Assembly (NCBI RefSeq): GCF_024749165.1
Contig: NZ_CP087190.1
Location: 2,453,501 to 2,517,500, forward strand
DNA: 64,000 bases
Source of the DNA: Pseudomonas sp. B21-023
GTDB taxonomy: Bacteria > Pseudomonadota > Gammaproteobacteria > Pseudomonadales > Pseudomonadaceae
Reading direction: 5' to 3'
Positions 54,101 through 64,000 of this stretch are shown piece after piece. The number at the start of each line of letters is the position of its first letter. Position 1 is the stretch's first letter. Position numbers and translations under genes: made by a program. The notes beneath the pieces were generated by a model. That model did no database searches. It was not told the origin of the DNA and worked only from the letters and a program-made list of their open reading frames with translations.

Positions 54101-54167
54101 TCGCTACTGTCAGATGCACACCGCAGCGTGCGAATAACGATAAGAACGATACCGTGGAGGTCTGACC

Positions 54168-55733
54168 TTGAAGACAACTCGACTCCGGCGGCAGGCGGGC
54201 ACACTGGCGCTGGTCGCCACCGCACTGCTGTCCGCCCAGGCCATGGCGGCCGAGCAGGGCCCGAGCCTGTTGCAGAACAAGTGCATGGGGTGCCATATCC
54301 CCGAAGGCAACGACAGCTACAGCCGCATCAGCCACCAGCGCAAGACCCCCGAGGGCTGGCTGATGAGCATCGCCCGCATGCAGGTGATGCATGGCTTGCA
54401 GATCAGCGACGACGACCGCCGCACCCTGGTCAAGTACCTGGCCGACAAGCAGGGCCTGGCGCCCAGCGAGACCGACGGTGTGCGCTACGCCATGGAACGC
54501 CGGCTCAATACCGTCGAACACTTCGATGACCAGCTCAGCCAGATGTGCGGCCGCTGCCACTCCGGCGCCCGTGTCGCCCTGCAACGGCGCCCGGCCAAGG
54601 AGTGGGAGCACCTGGTCAACTTCCACCTCGGCCAATGGCCGTCCCTCGAATACCAGGCCCAGGCCCGCGACCGCGACTGGCTGGACATCGCCCTCAAGCA
54701 GATGGTGCCCGACCTGGCCAAGCGCTTCCCCCTCGACAACCCGGCCTGGGCCGAGTGGCTCAAGGCCCGGCCCGAGTCCAAGGTCCTGTCCGGACAGTGG
54801 GCGTTCAGCGGCCATATGCTGGCCAAGGGTGACGTGCGTGGGGTGATGACGGTCAGCGCCGAGCAGGGCGATACCTTCAAGGTCGAGGTCAAGGGCGCCT
54901 ACGCCGACGGCACGCCGTTCAACGGCAGCGGTTCGGCGATCCTCTACAACGGCTATGAATGGCGCGGCAACGTCAAGGTGGGCGAGGCCAACCTCCGCCA
55001 GGTGTTCGCCGCCATCGGCGGGCAGATGAAGGGCCGCATGTTCGAGGCCGAGCACGACGAGCGCGGCCTGGACTTCAGTGCGGCGAAGGCCGGGCAGGGG
55101 CGCCTGCTGGCGGTGCAGCCGGCGTTCATCAAGGCTGGCAGCGACAGCGAGATCACCCTGGTGGGCAGCGACCTGTCCGGCAAGCCCGAGCTGGGCGCGG
55201 GCGTCGAAGTGATCGAAGTGCTGGAGTCGACGCCGACGCTGATCCGGGTCAAGGCCCGCGCCGCCAAGGATGCCGCCGCCGGCCCCCGCGAGGTGGCGGT
55301 GGGCGCGCTCAAGGGCGTGCAACTGGCGGTGTACGACAAGGTCGATGAGGTCAAGGTGGTGCCGGCGTTCTCCATTGCCCGCATCGGCGAGAACGGCGCC
55401 TCGGTGCCCAAGGTGCAAGGTCGCTTCGAGGCTGAAGCCTGGGGCAAGGACGCCAGTGGCCAGCCGCTGCGCATCGGCTACCTGCCAGCCACCTGGAAAG
55501 TCGAGCCGTTCAACGAACGGGCGGTCGAGGACGAGGACGTCAGGTTCGCCGGGCAGATGCAGGCCGACGGCGTGTTCGTGCCGGGCGGGGCAGGGCCCAA
55601 CCCCGAGCGCAAGATGATGACCAACAACGCCGGCAACCTGAAGGTGATCGCCACCCTCGCCGACGGTGGCCAGCAGGGTGAGGGCCACATGATCGTCACC
55701 GTGCAGCGCTGGAACAATCCGCCGCTGCCATAG
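54168..55733 (+). CDS. qhpA: Quinohemoprotein amine dehydrogenase alpha subunit
   Basis: A 521-residue periplasmic dihaem cytochrome c subunit that takes electrons from the CTQ cofactor. A signal peptide (about 1-27) precedes haem motifs C39-M-G-C42-H43 and C127-G-R-C130-H131, and beta-rich domains follow. The start is TTG at 54168: GGAGG at 54156-54160 is seven bases upstream and the signal peptide begins at once. It leads qhpA-qhpD-qhpC-qhpB. The enzyme oxidises primary amines such as phenylethylamine or n-butylamine. Confidence 0.94.
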   Translation: MKTTRLRRQAGTLALVATALLSAQAMAAEQGPSLLQNKCMGCHIPEGNDSYSRISHQRKTPEGWLMSIARMQVMHGLQISDDDRRTLVKYLADKQGLAPSETDGVRYAMERRLNTVEHFDDQLSQMCGRCHSGARVALQRRPAKEWEHLVNFHLGQWPSLEYQAQARDRDWLDIALKQMVPDLAKRFPLDNPAWAEWLKARPESKVLSGQWAFSGHMLAKGDVRGVMTVSAEQGDTFKVEVKGAYADGTPFNGSGSAILYNGYEWRGNVKVGEANLRQVFAAIGGQMKGRMFEAEHDERGLDFSAAKAGQGRLLAVQPAFIKAGSDSEITLVGSDLSGKPELGAGVEVIEVLESTPTLIRVKARAAKDAAAGPREVAVGALKGVQLAVYDKVDEVKVVPAFSIARIGENGASVPKVQGRFEAEAWGKDASGQPLRIGYLPATWKVEPFNERAVEDEDVRFAGQMQADGVFVPGGAGPNPERKMMTNNAGNLKVIATLADGGQQGEGHMIVTVQRWNNPPLP

Positions 55734-55769
55734 GCATCAACCTGACCAATTGCTTATCGGGAGGTCGCC

Positions 55770-57200
55770 ATGGGCGCACTACTGAACCTGGTCGAACGCA
55801 ACCTGCACGAAGTGCAGGTCGATGCCGACCGCATGCTGTTCCATATCCCCAGCAGTTCGCTGTTCGCCACCGACGCGGTGACCGGCGGCATCATCGACAC
55901 CCTGCGCCGCCAGGGCTGTTCCGCCGAGGAGCTGCTGCAGCAGCTCGGCCAGCAGTTCGACGGGCAGGACATCGAGGAAACCCTGCGCGAGCTGATCGCC
56001 CTGGAAGTGGTCAGCGACGGCTCGCCGCTGACCCCTGAAATCGCCCTGAAACAGGTCGAGCGCACCGCGCTGAACACCGTGGTGCTCAACGTCAACACCG
56101 GCTGCAACCTCAGCTGCACCTACTGCTACAAGGAGGACCTCGACAAGCCCTCCGCGGGCAAGAAGATGAACAGCGCCACCGCCGAAGCCTCGGTGGAGAT
56201 GCTGCTCAAGGAGTCGCCGAACGAGGAGCGCTACAGCGTGGTGTTCTTCGGCGGCGAGCCGCTGTCCAACCGGGCGTTGATCGAGCACATGGTGGCGTAC
56301 TGCGAGCGACGCTTCTCCGAGGCGGGCAAGCAGGTCGAGTTCATCATGACCACCAATGCCACGCTGCTCACCGAAGAGATCGTCGACTGGCTCGATGCCC
56401 ACCGCTTCGGCCTGTCGATCAGCATCGATGGGCCCAAGACCGTGCACGACCGCAACCGCATCACCGTGGGCGGGCAGGGCACCTACGACGTGGTGCGGCG
56501 CAAGGCCGACATGCTGCTGTCGCGCTACCGCAGCCGGCCGGTGGGGGCGCGGGTGACGCTGACCCGTGGCATCACCGATATCGAGACTATCTGGAACCAC
56601 CTGTTCAACGAGATGGGCTTCGCCGAGGTGGGGTTCGCCCCGGTGACCTCCGGTGACATGGCCGACTTCAACCTCACCGGCGACGAGCTGGTGCAGGTGT
56701 TCGCCAACATGAAGGCCCTCGGCCGGCGTTACCTGGAGGCGGCGCTGGCGCACCGCAACATCGGCTTCTCCAACCTGCACCAGCTGATCACCGACATTCA
56801 CGAAGGCCACAAGAAGGCCCTGCCATGCGGTGCCGGGCTGAAGATGCTGGCGGTGGACCACGAGGGCGAGCTGAACCTGTGCCACCGCTTCACCGGCTCC
56901 AGCCTGCCGACCTTCGGCAATGTGCACCAGGGCGTGAAGCAGGCGCAGCTCAACGATTTTCTCTCGCAGCGCCTGGACCGCAGCGGCACCGGCTGCGACA
57001 GCTGCCGCATCCGCAACCTGTGTTCCGGCGGTTGCTACCACGAAAGCTACGCCCGCTACGGCGACCCGCAGCATCCGACCTACCACTATTGCGAGCTGAT
57101 GCGTGACTGGGTCGACTTCGGCATCGAGGTCTACAGCCGCATCATGGCCGTTAACCCGGCCTTCATCGATCGCTACATCACTCCCCGGAAGGCGCACTGA
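55770..57200 (+). CDS. qhpD: Radical SAM cross-linking enzyme QhpD
   Basis: A 476-residue radical SAM/SPASM protein. The 4Fe-4S motif is C112-NLS-C116-TY-C119, and the C-terminal region has the SPASM cysteines around [15 protein letters not shown]. The first 95 residues resemble a PqqD-like peptide-binding domain. QhpD makes the three Cys-to-Asp/Glu thioether bonds in the gamma subunit. The gene lies 36 bases after qhpA and one base before qhpC, its substrate. Confidence 0.95.
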   Translation: MGALLNLVERNLHEVQVDADRMLFHIPSSSLFATDAVTGGIIDTLRRQGCSAEELLQQLGQQFDGQDIEETLRELIALEVVSDGSPLTPEIALKQVERTALNTVVLNVNTGCNLSCTYCYKEDLDKPSAGKKMNSATAEASVEMLLKESPNEERYSVVFFGGEPLSNRALIEHMVAYCERRFSEAGKQVEFIMTTNATLLTEEIVDWLDAHRFGLSISIDGPKTVHDRNRITVGGQGTYDVVRRKADMLLSRYRSRPVGARVTLTRGITDIETIWNHLFNEMGFAEVGFAPVTSGDMADFNLTGDELVQVFANMKALGRRYLEAALAHRNIGFSNLHQLITDIHEGHKKALPCGAGLKMLAVDHEGELNLCHRFTGSSLPTFGNVHQGVKQAQLNDFLSQRLDRSGTGCDSCRIRNLCSGGCYHESYARYGDPQHPTYHYCELMRDWVDFGIEVYSRIMAVNPAFIDRYITPRKAH

Positions 57201-57201
57201 C

Positions 57202-57525
57202 ATGAAGCACCTCAAACCGCTGAACAACAAGGCGCGCATTCTCGAGCAGGCGGCCGCCGAAGACCGCGTCGAGGACGTGCTGGCGATGAGCGCCGTGGCC
57301 GGCTGCACCGCCACCACCGACCCGGGCTGGGAAGTGGACGCCTTCGGTGGCGTCAGCTCGCTGTGCCAGCCGATGGAGGCCGACCTGTACGGCTGCTCCG
57401 ACCCTTGCTGGTGGCCAGCCCAGGTGCCGGACATGATGAGCACCTACCAGGACTGGAACGCCCAGGCAACCAACTCCGCCGAAGACTGGCGCAACCTCGG
57501 CACCGTATTCCCGAAAGACAAATAG
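57202..57525 (+). CDS. qhpC: Quinohemoprotein amine dehydrogenase gamma subunit precursor
   Basis: A 107-residue RiPP-like precursor carrying the cysteine tryptophylquinone (CTQ). If the leader is 28 residues, as in Paracoccus, the mature chain has every modification residue in register: C7-E16, C27-D33 and C41-D49 for thioethers (C35/E44, C55/D61 and C69/D77 in the precursor), and C37-W43 (C65/W71) for CTQ. The leader ends EDVLA before MSAVAGC. It has no Sec signal; export is by QhpF after QhpD, QhpG and QhpE have acted. Confidence 0.96.
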   Translation: MKHLKPLNNKARILEQAAAEDRVEDVLAMSAVAGCTATTDPGWEVDAFGGVSSLCQPMEADLYGCSDPCWWPAQVPDMMSTYQDWNAQATNSAEDWRNLGTVFPKDK

Positions 57526-57544
57526 AACGACAAGGGGAAACCGC

Positions 57545-58666
57545 ATGAAACCTGGACTCTGCGCGCAACTCGCGCTCACCGTCGCCGCCACGGCCTGCGC
57601 CTGGGCGGCCCAGGCCGACGACGCAGGCAAGGCCCTGAAGGCCGGCCATGAATACCTGATCGCCACCAACTACCCGAACAACCTGCACGTGGTCGAGGTG
57701 GCCAGCGACACGCTGTACAAGACCTGCCGCATGCCCGACTCGTTCGGCCCCGGCACGGCGATGATGGCGCCGGACAACCGCACCGCCTACGTGCTCAACA
57801 ATCACTTCGCCGATATCTATGGCATCGACCTGGACAGCTGCAAGACCACCTTCCACGCCAACCTGTCCAGCGTGCCGGGCGAGGTCGGCAAGGCCATGTA
57901 CTCCTTCGCCATCAGCCCCGACGGCAAGGAGGTGTACGCCACGGTCAACCCCAGCCAACGCCTGAACGACCACTATGTGGTCAAGCCGCCGCGCCTGGAA
58001 GTGTTCCGCACCGGCGACGGCCTGGATGCCAAGCCTGTGCGCACCTTCCCGATGCCGCGCCAGGTGTACCTGATGCGCGCCGCCGACGACGGCAGTCTCT
58101 ATGTGGCCGGGCCGGACATCTACAAGCTGGACGTCAACACCGGCAAATACACCGTCGCACTGCCACTGCGCAGCTGGAACCGCCCGGGCTACAGCGCGCC
58201 GGACGTGCTGTACTTCTGGCCGCACCAGAGTTCTTTGCACGAGTTCTCGATGCTCTACACCATCGCCAGGTTCAAGGACGCCAAGCAGGACCCGGCCAGC
58301 GCCGAGCCGCTTTACGGCTACCTGAGCATCGACCTGAAGACCGGCAAGGCCCATACCCAGGAGTTCGCCGAGCTGACCGAGCTGTACTTCACCGGCCTGC
58401 GCTCGCCGAAGGACCCGAACCAGATGTACGGCGTGCTCAATCGCCTGGCCCGCTACGACATCGCGCAGAAGAAGCTGGTCAAGGCCGCCAACCTGGACCA
58501 TACCTACTACTGCGTGACCTTCGACAAGGCCGGCGACAAGCTCTACCTGGGCGGGACGTTCAACGACCTGGCGGTGTTCGACCCCAATACGCTGGAGAAG
58601 GTGGGAAACATCAAACTGCCCGGTGGCGACATGTCGACCACCACGCCGCAGGTGTTCATTCGGTAG
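57545..58666 (+). CDS. qhpB: Quinohemoprotein amine dehydrogenase beta subunit
   Basis: A 373-residue periplasmic protein with a signal peptide (about 1-24). Repeated beta-propeller units are visible as MMAPDNRTAYVLNN, AISPDGKEVYATVN and TFDKAGDKLYLGG. The beta subunit forms a seven-bladed propeller that builds part of the active-site cavity with the gamma subunit. It is the last gene of the structural operon, 19 bases after qhpC, and is followed by a large REP hairpin. Confidence 0.94.
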   Translation: MKPGLCAQLALTVAATACAWAAQADDAGKALKAGHEYLIATNYPNNLHVVEVASDTLYKTCRMPDSFGPGTAMMAPDNRTAYVLNNHFADIYGIDLDSCKTTFHANLSSVPGEVGKAMYSFAISPDGKEVYATVNPSQRLNDHYVVKPPRLEVFRTGDGLDAKPVRTFPMPRQVYLMRAADDGSLYVAGPDIYKLDVNTGKYTVALPLRSWNRPGYSAPDVLYFWPHQSSLHEFSMLYTIARFKDAKQDPASAEPLYGYLSIDLKTGKAHTQEFAELTELYFTGLRSPKDPNQMYGVLNRLARYDIAQKKLVKAANLDHTYYCVTFDKAGDKLYLGGTFNDLAVFDPNTLEKVGNIKLPGGDMSTTTPQVFIR

Positions 58667-58675
58667 AGCGGTGTT

Positions 58676-58769
58676 GGCCCTATCGCCGGCAAGCCGGCTC
58701 CCACAGGTAAGGTGCTGCCCTCGGGCCTGCAGCGATCTCTGTGGGAGCCGGCTTGCCGGCGATAGGGCC
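58676..58769. repeat. Perfect 31-bp inverted REP pair
   Basis: The 31 bases at 58676-58706 are repeated exactly in inverted form at 58739-58769 with 32 bases between. The arms contain ATCGCCGGCAAGCCGG and CTCCCACAG. It starts ten bases after the qhpB stop and could act as a terminator or mRNA-stabilising structure. Confidence 0.92.
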
Positions 58770-58804
58770 GGATCAATCCCTACAAGAACAACAAGAGACA
58801 CCCC

Positions 58805-60487
<1,683 letters not shown>

Positions 60488-60499
60488 CCGCCCTCAGCT

Positions 60500-61057
60500 T
60501 CAGGCCTGGGCCCGCGCGCCGTTGAGAAACAACTGTTCCACGGTCTGCGCGGTGTTGGCGCTGGCCGCGCGGCCACGGCGTTCGGCATCGACCATGCCGT
60601 AGATCATGGTCATGAACATTTCGGTGAACACCGCCGCGCTGATGTCGATGCGCAGCACGCCCAGTTGCTGGGCGCGCAGGAAGAACGCGTCCATGGCCTG
60701 GGTGTAGGCCTGCCAGCGCAGATCCTCGGCGTTGTTGAGCAAGGTGTCGGGGCGGTACTGGAACATCAGGAACACCAGCATTTCGCGGTGCTTGAGGTGC
60801 TCGGCGATCAGGTGGCGAATGCCGACCAAGGGTTCGGTGCGCTCCAGATCGGCTTCCTGGATGACCTGGTTGAGCACGTGCTCGCCGTGGTCCTCGAGCA
60901 GGTTCACCAGATTCTCGCGGGTACCGCAGAAGCGGTGCAGGGTGGCCTTGCTGACCCCGGCGGTTTCCGCCAGCTCTTTCAGGGTGGCGCGGGGATGAAC
61001 GACAATGGCATGGGCCAGCGCCTTGAGCAGGCGTTCTTCTTGGAGGGATCTGCGCAT
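60500..61057 (-). CDS. TetR-family transcriptional regulator
   Basis: A 185-residue repressor. The helix-turn-helix TLKELAETAGVSKATLHRFCGTREN (about 24-48, split here by its turn) is of TetR type, followed by an all-helical ligand domain. GAGG precedes the ATG. It lies between the acyl-CoA ligase and the acyl-CoA dehydrogenase operon, so it probably senses an acyl-CoA or acid and controls one of them, and perhaps itself through the dyad at 61125. Confidence 0.9.
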   Translation of the reverse strand: MRRSLQEERLLKALAHAIVVHPRATLKELAETAGVSKATLHRFCGTRENLVNLLEDHGEHVLNQVIQEADLERTEPLVGIRHLIAEHLKHREMLVFLMFQYRPDTLLNNAEDLRWQAYTQAMDAFFLRAQQLGVLRIDISAAVFTEMFMTMIYGMVDAERRGRAASANTAQTVEQLFLNGARAQA

Positions 61058-61124
61058 AAGGACCTCAGTCGGGGTTCGGCTGTCGGGCAGGCGAAAAGAG
61101 ACGAAAGATCCAATATTGTATCAT

Positions 61125-61144
61125 ATGAGACGAATAAATCTCAT
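61125..61144. promoter_or_regulatory. Candidate TetR operator
   Basis: ATGAGA-N8-TCTCAT lies in AT-rich sequence about 70 bases upstream of the TetR start, next to the palindromes CAATATTG and TCATATGA. Its place fits autoregulation, but binding is not shown. Confidence 0.4.
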
Positions 61145-61157
61145 GGTTTGAACAATT

Positions 61158-61207
61158 CATCGCGGGTCAAGGCTGCTCCACCGTGGGAGCAGCCTTGACC
61201 CGCGATG
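61158..61207. terminator. 22-bp perfect hairpin (REP-type) after the acyl-CoA dehydrogenase
   Basis: CATCGCGGGTCAAGGCTGCTCC split as stem 61158-61179 pairs perfectly with 61186-61207, with a six-base loop. It lies seven bases beyond the stop at 61214 on the minus strand and probably ends that operon. Confidence 0.75.
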
Positions 61208-61213
61208 GGAACG

Positions 61214-62365
61214 TCAGATCGGATAATGCTTCAGCTCACGGGCGATCAGCATCCGCTGGATCTCGCTGGAGCCCTCGTAGATCTGGGTGATCCGAGCATC
61301 CCGATAGTACTTCTCCACCGGATAGTCTTCCAGGTAGCCGTAGCCGCCATGCACCTGGATCGCCATCGAGCAGACCCGCTCGGCCATCTCGGAGGCAAAC
61401 AGCTTGGCCTGGGAGGCCTCCGACAGGCAAGGCTTGCCCGCGCTGCGCAGACGCGCGGCGTGCAGGATCAGCAGGCGGCTGGCGTTGATCTGCACCTGCA
61501 TGTCGGCCAGCAGGTTGGCGATGCTCTGGTGCTCGTTGATCGGCTTGCCGAACTGGATGCGCTCGCGGGAGTAGGTCAGTGCCGCCTCGAAGGCCGCGCG
61601 GGCGATGCCCAGGGCCTGGGCGGCGATACCGATGCGCCCGCCTTCGAGGTTGGACAGGGCAATGGCCAGGCCCTTGCCGCGCTCGCCGAGCAGGTTGGCG
61701 GCCGGGATGCGGCAGTTGTCCAGGGTCACCGCGCAGGTGTCGGAGGCGCGGATGCCCATCTTGTGTTCGCTGCGGTCGACCTTGAACCCAGGGTTGTCGG
61801 TGGGCACCAGGAACGCCGAGAGGCCTTTCTTGCCCAGCTCCGGGTCGGTCACGGCGAAGACGATGGCCAGCTTGGCGCGGCGGGCATTGCTGACGAACTG
61901 CTTGGCGCCATTGATCACCCACTGGCCATCGACCAGTTCGGCGCGGGTGCGCAGGTTGTGGGCCTCGGAGCCGGCCTGGGGCTCGGTCAGGCAGAAGCAG
62001 CCGATCACCTCGCCGCTGGCAAGTGGCGGCAGCCAGGCCTGCTGTTGTTCAGGCGTGCCGTAGGCCAGCAACGGGCCACAGCCCACCGAGTTGTGGATGC
62101 TCATCAGCGCCCCGATGGCGCCGTCGCCGGCGGCGATCTCCTCGACCGCCAGGGCATAGGCGACGTAGTCGGTGTAGCTGCCGCCGAAGTCTTCCGGCAC
62201 CACCATGCCGAGCAGGCCCAGCTCGCCCATCTTGCGTACCACGTCGTCATCGATCCAGGCGGCCTTCTCCCAGGCCTGGGCATGGGGGGCGATCTCGCCG
62301 CGGGCGAAGTCGCGCGCCATGTCGCGGATCATGATCTGTTCTTCGCTCAGTTCCAGGTCTTGCAT
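61214..62365 (-). CDS. Acyl-CoA dehydrogenase
   Basis: A 383-residue flavoprotein of the short/branched-chain type. It has [13 protein letters not shown] and the substrate/FAD region around [16 protein letters not shown] sequence ([15 protein letters not shown]). The catalytic glutamate is expected in [16 protein letters not shown] near the C terminus. It introduces a 2,3 double bond into an acyl-CoA and feeds electrons to ETF. Paired with a 3-hydroxyisobutyryl-CoA-hydrolase-like gene 16 bases upstream, it may be isobutyryl-CoA dehydrogenase of valine breakdown; that is inferred from context. Confidence 0.92.
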   Translation of the reverse strand: MQDLELSEEQIMIRDMARDFARGEIAPHAQAWEKAAWIDDDVVRKMGELGLLGMVVPEDFGGSYTDYVAYALAVEEIAAGDGAIGALMSIHNSVGCGPLLAYGTPEQQQAWLPPLASGEVIGCFCLTEPQAGSEAHNLRTRAELVDGQWVINGAKQFVSNARRAKLAIVFAVTDPELGKKGLSAFLVPTDNPGFKVDRSEHKMGIRASDTCAVTLDNCRIPAANLLGERGKGLAIALSNLEGGRIGIAAQALGIARAAFEAALTYSRERIQFGKPINEHQSIANLLADMQVQINASRLLILHAARLRSAGKPCLSEASQAKLFASEMAERVCSMAIQVHGGYGYLEDYPVEKYYRDARITQIYEGSSEIQRMLIARELKHYPI

Positions 62366-62381
62366 CTGTGTACTCCCGGGC

Positions 62382-63452
62382 TCACAGGCCTTCGAAGAAT
62401 TGGTCGACGCGCTGCGCGGTGAGTTCGCCCAGGGTCGGCGGGTTCCAGCGCGGCTGCTTGTCCTTGTCGATGATCAGGGCGCGCACGCCCTCGATGATGT
62501 CGCCGTACTCGAACCACTGGCGGTCGATGTGCAGTTCCATGGCGAAACAGTCTTCCAGGCTCAGGTGGCGGCCACGGCGCAGCAGCTCCAGGGTCACGGC
62601 CATGGCCAGCGGCGAGCGGGTTTCCAGCAGGGCGGCAGTCTCCAGCGCCCACGGGTGGCTGTCGCCGATGGTCACGGCGCGCAGCTGTTCGATGATGCTG
62701 GGCAGGTCGGGCAGGGCGAAGAAGTGGTCGATCACCGGGCGCAGGCGCGCCAGCGGGGCGTCCTCGAGCACCTGGGTGCCGAGCTTGGCCAGCAGGCCCT
62801 GCAGGTCCTTGAGCGGGTGCTCGCCGAACACCAGGCGGTCCAGGCCTTCATCCAGCGCGGCCAGCCTGGTGCTGTCCAGATACCAGTCGGCGAGGCCGCA
62901 GTACAGGGCGTCGGCGGCCTTGACCTGGGTACCGCTGACGCCCAGGTAGATGCCCAGCTCGCCGGGCACGCGGGACAGGAAGTAGCTGCCGCCGACGTCC
63001 GGGAAGTAGCCGATACCCACCTCGGGCATCCCTAGGCGGCTGCGCTCGGTGACGATGCGCAGGTCGCAGCCCTGGGCCAGGCCCATGCCGCCGCCGAGGG
63101 TGAAGCCATCCATCAATACCAGCACCGGCTTGCGGTAGCGGTGCAGGCACAGGTCCAGGGCATATTCCTCGACGAAGAAATCCTCGTGCAGCTTTTCGCC
63201 GGCCTTGAAGCTGTCGTGCAGCGAGCGGATGTCGCCGCCGGCGCAGAAACCCTTGGGCCCCTCGCCACGCAGCATCACGGCCTGCACCTGCGGGTCCTGC
63301 GCCCATTGGTCGAGGTGGTGCTGCAGGCTGCGCACCATGTCCAGGGTCAGGGCGTTGAGGCCGGCTGGGCGGTTGAGGGTGAGGTGGCCAATGTGGTTGC
63401 GGACCTCGGCCAGTACCTGATCCGTTGCCGAGGGTTGAGCGTGCGCGGTCAT
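62382..63452 (-). CDS. Enoyl-CoA hydratase/isomerase family protein, 3-hydroxyisobutyryl-CoA hydrolase-like
   Basis: A 356-residue crotonase-fold enzyme with the longer C-terminal region of the ECH_2/HIBCH group (simple hydratases are about 260). Motifs are [12 protein letters not shown] and [16 protein letters not shown], which form the oxyanion hole, and [20 protein letters not shown], which supplies the acid residues. It may release 3-hydroxyisobutyrate in valine catabolism. Alternatives are acyl-CoA hydratase roles. It is the first gene of a two-gene operon with the acyl-CoA dehydrogenase. Confidence 0.87.
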   Translation of the reverse strand: MTAHAQPSATDQVLAEVRNHIGHLTLNRPAGLNALTLDMVRSLQHHLDQWAQDPQVQAVMLRGEGPKGFCAGGDIRSLHDSFKAGEKLHEDFFVEEYALDLCLHRYRKPVLVLMDGFTLGGGMGLAQGCDLRIVTERSRLGMPEVGIGYFPDVGGSYFLSRVPGELGIYLGVSGTQVKAADALYCGLADWYLDSTRLAALDEGLDRLVFGEHPLKDLQGLLAKLGTQVLEDAPLARLRPVIDHFFALPDLPSIIEQLRAVTIGDSHPWALETAALLETRSPLAMAVTLELLRRGRHLSLEDCFAMELHIDRQWFEYGDIIEGVRALIIDKDKQPRWNPPTLGELTAQRVDQFFEGL

Positions 63453-63539
63453 CGCGGTCTCCCTGCTTTGTTATTGATTTTCCAAGTGAAGTCCTGGAGT
63501 GCGCGAGCGGATCGGTCGATCCTGTCATGCAAATTTACC

Positions 63540-63574
63540 TTGCACAATTGGCAAATCTGCAGGGCTGCCCTGCA
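63540..63574. promoter_or_regulatory. Two palindromes in the divergent promoter region
   Basis: TTGCACAATTGGCAA (63540-63554) is a near-perfect dyad. TGCAGGG-CTG-CCCTGCA (63558-63574) is perfect and followed by TTTTT on the plus strand. They lie between divergent genes (gap 63453-63765), so they may be operators or a small terminator. A partial REP unit at 63632-63656 is the only other feature in this gap. Confidence 0.4.
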
Positions 63575-63765
63575 TTTTTGTCGTCACGCGCGCTCTTGGC
63601 CGAGGCATCCACTGTAGCAACTACCGGTTACCTGTAGGAGCTTGCCCCGCGATGGCGTCGCTACAGGCGGAACGATGGTCGCCTCTCACCCCGAAGGGTG
63701 ATAGCCGCCCCGTCCCCCCCATGAAACAATCCCGTCCAGCACTCACCCTGGCGGGGAAGATAATA

Positions 63766-64000
63766 ATGAGCAATGCCCAGCTGAATTCGCCCGACTGGTA
63801 TGCGCAGATGGCCCGCGTGGTCGACGCCATCGGCACCCCAGGCTTCGTCGAGGCACTGTTCGCCGCGCTCAACCAACTGGCAGCGTGCCAGGCCATCACC
63901 GTGTTCCTCTACCCGCGCAAGGGCCTGCCGTCGGCGCTGTTCGCCAAGGACGACGAGGGACCCTGGCTGCCCGAGGGCAACGTGCAGAAGTACCTCGAAG
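63766..64000 (+). CDS. Start of an unidentified gene, cut by the window edge
   Basis: An ATG with GGGGAAG about eight bases upstream opens a frame of 78 codons that runs off the right edge. The product begins MSNAQLNSPDWYAQMARVVD and has no signal peptide. The visible part resembles the N-terminal sensory region of some LuxR-type regulators in pseudomonads, but no diagnostic motif is included. It is divergent from the hydrolase/dehydrogenase operon and could be its regulator. Confidence 0.6.
   Translation, partial: MSNAQLNSPDWYAQMARVVDAIGTPGFVEALFAALNQLAACQAITVFLYPRKGLPSALFAKDDEGPWLPEGNVQKYLE

Overview
The window is high-GC proteobacterial DNA that fits a Pseudomonas of the P. putida group. 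The pointers are a complete fap (functional amyloid in Pseudomonas) operon, a chemoreceptor next to uppP as in the McpP region of P. putida, a quinohemoprotein amine dehydrogenase locus, and P. putida-style REP sequences between many genes. This assignment is inferred from gene content and was not tested by alignment.

Layout. 1-2.0 kb: the end of an MHS-type permease and an unrecognised protein. 2.1-8.4 kb: a tightly overlapping seven-gene operon with a thermostable-hemolysin-family protein, an acyl-activating (ANL) enzyme, a haem-oxygenase-like putative di-iron oxidase, a short-chain dehydrogenase, a TPR protein and an OmpR/PmrB-type two-component pair. I recognise each family but no described pathway for the set. 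8.4-14.3 kb: a VOC protein, a BdlA-like PAS-PAS chemotaxis transducer and an EvgS/RocS-like hybrid kinase with its LuxR-type regulator. 14.5-24.0 kb: cobalt uptake and late aerobic cobalamin synthesis in two divergent operons (cbtB-cbtA-cobE-cobM and cobW-cobN-chelatase ATPase/vWA), each behind its own cobalamin riboswitch. The chelatase ATPase and vWA frames are joined at a textbook -1 frameshift signal. 24.1-28.3 kb: a sigma-54 regulator and an LtaS-like membrane phosphotransferase/sulfatase. 28.4-33.6 kb: fapABCDEF. 33.9-38.3 kb: nadR-like kinase, pnuC, an McpP-like receptor, uppP and a DUF1294 protein. 38.3-39.2 kb: a gene-free patch of repeats, including two inverted copies of a 223-bp element whose hairpins are kept by paired base changes. 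39.3-44.8 kb: a curli-like operon with two paralogous secreted proteins and two curlin-repeat proteins, behind a consensus sigma-54 promoter. 45.1-58.7 kb: an AcoR-type sigma-54 activator followed by qhpF-qhpE-qhpG, an outer-membrane protein, an aldehyde dehydrogenase and qhpA-qhpD-qhpC-qhpB. 58.8-64 kb: an acyl-CoA ligase, a TetR regulator, an acyl-CoA dehydrogenase and a 3-hydroxyisobutyryl-CoA-hydrolase-like protein, then the start of an unidentified gene.

How it fits together. The qhp locus would oxidise primary amines in the periplasm to aldehydes, and the adjacent dehydrogenase would turn these into acids. It carries the set for building the CTQ cofactor: radical-SAM cross-linker, FAD hydroxylase, leader protease and exporter. 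Sigma-54 promoter sequences lie before the aldehyde dehydrogenase and before the curli-like operon, with a weaker one before qhpA. All flank the AcoR-type gene, which suggests one activator may link amine catabolism to an extracellular amyloid. That link is inference. The best candidates for something new or under-described are the frameshift-decoded chelatase, the 2.1-8.4 kb operon, the curli-like operon without visible secretion genes, and the covarying repeat element.
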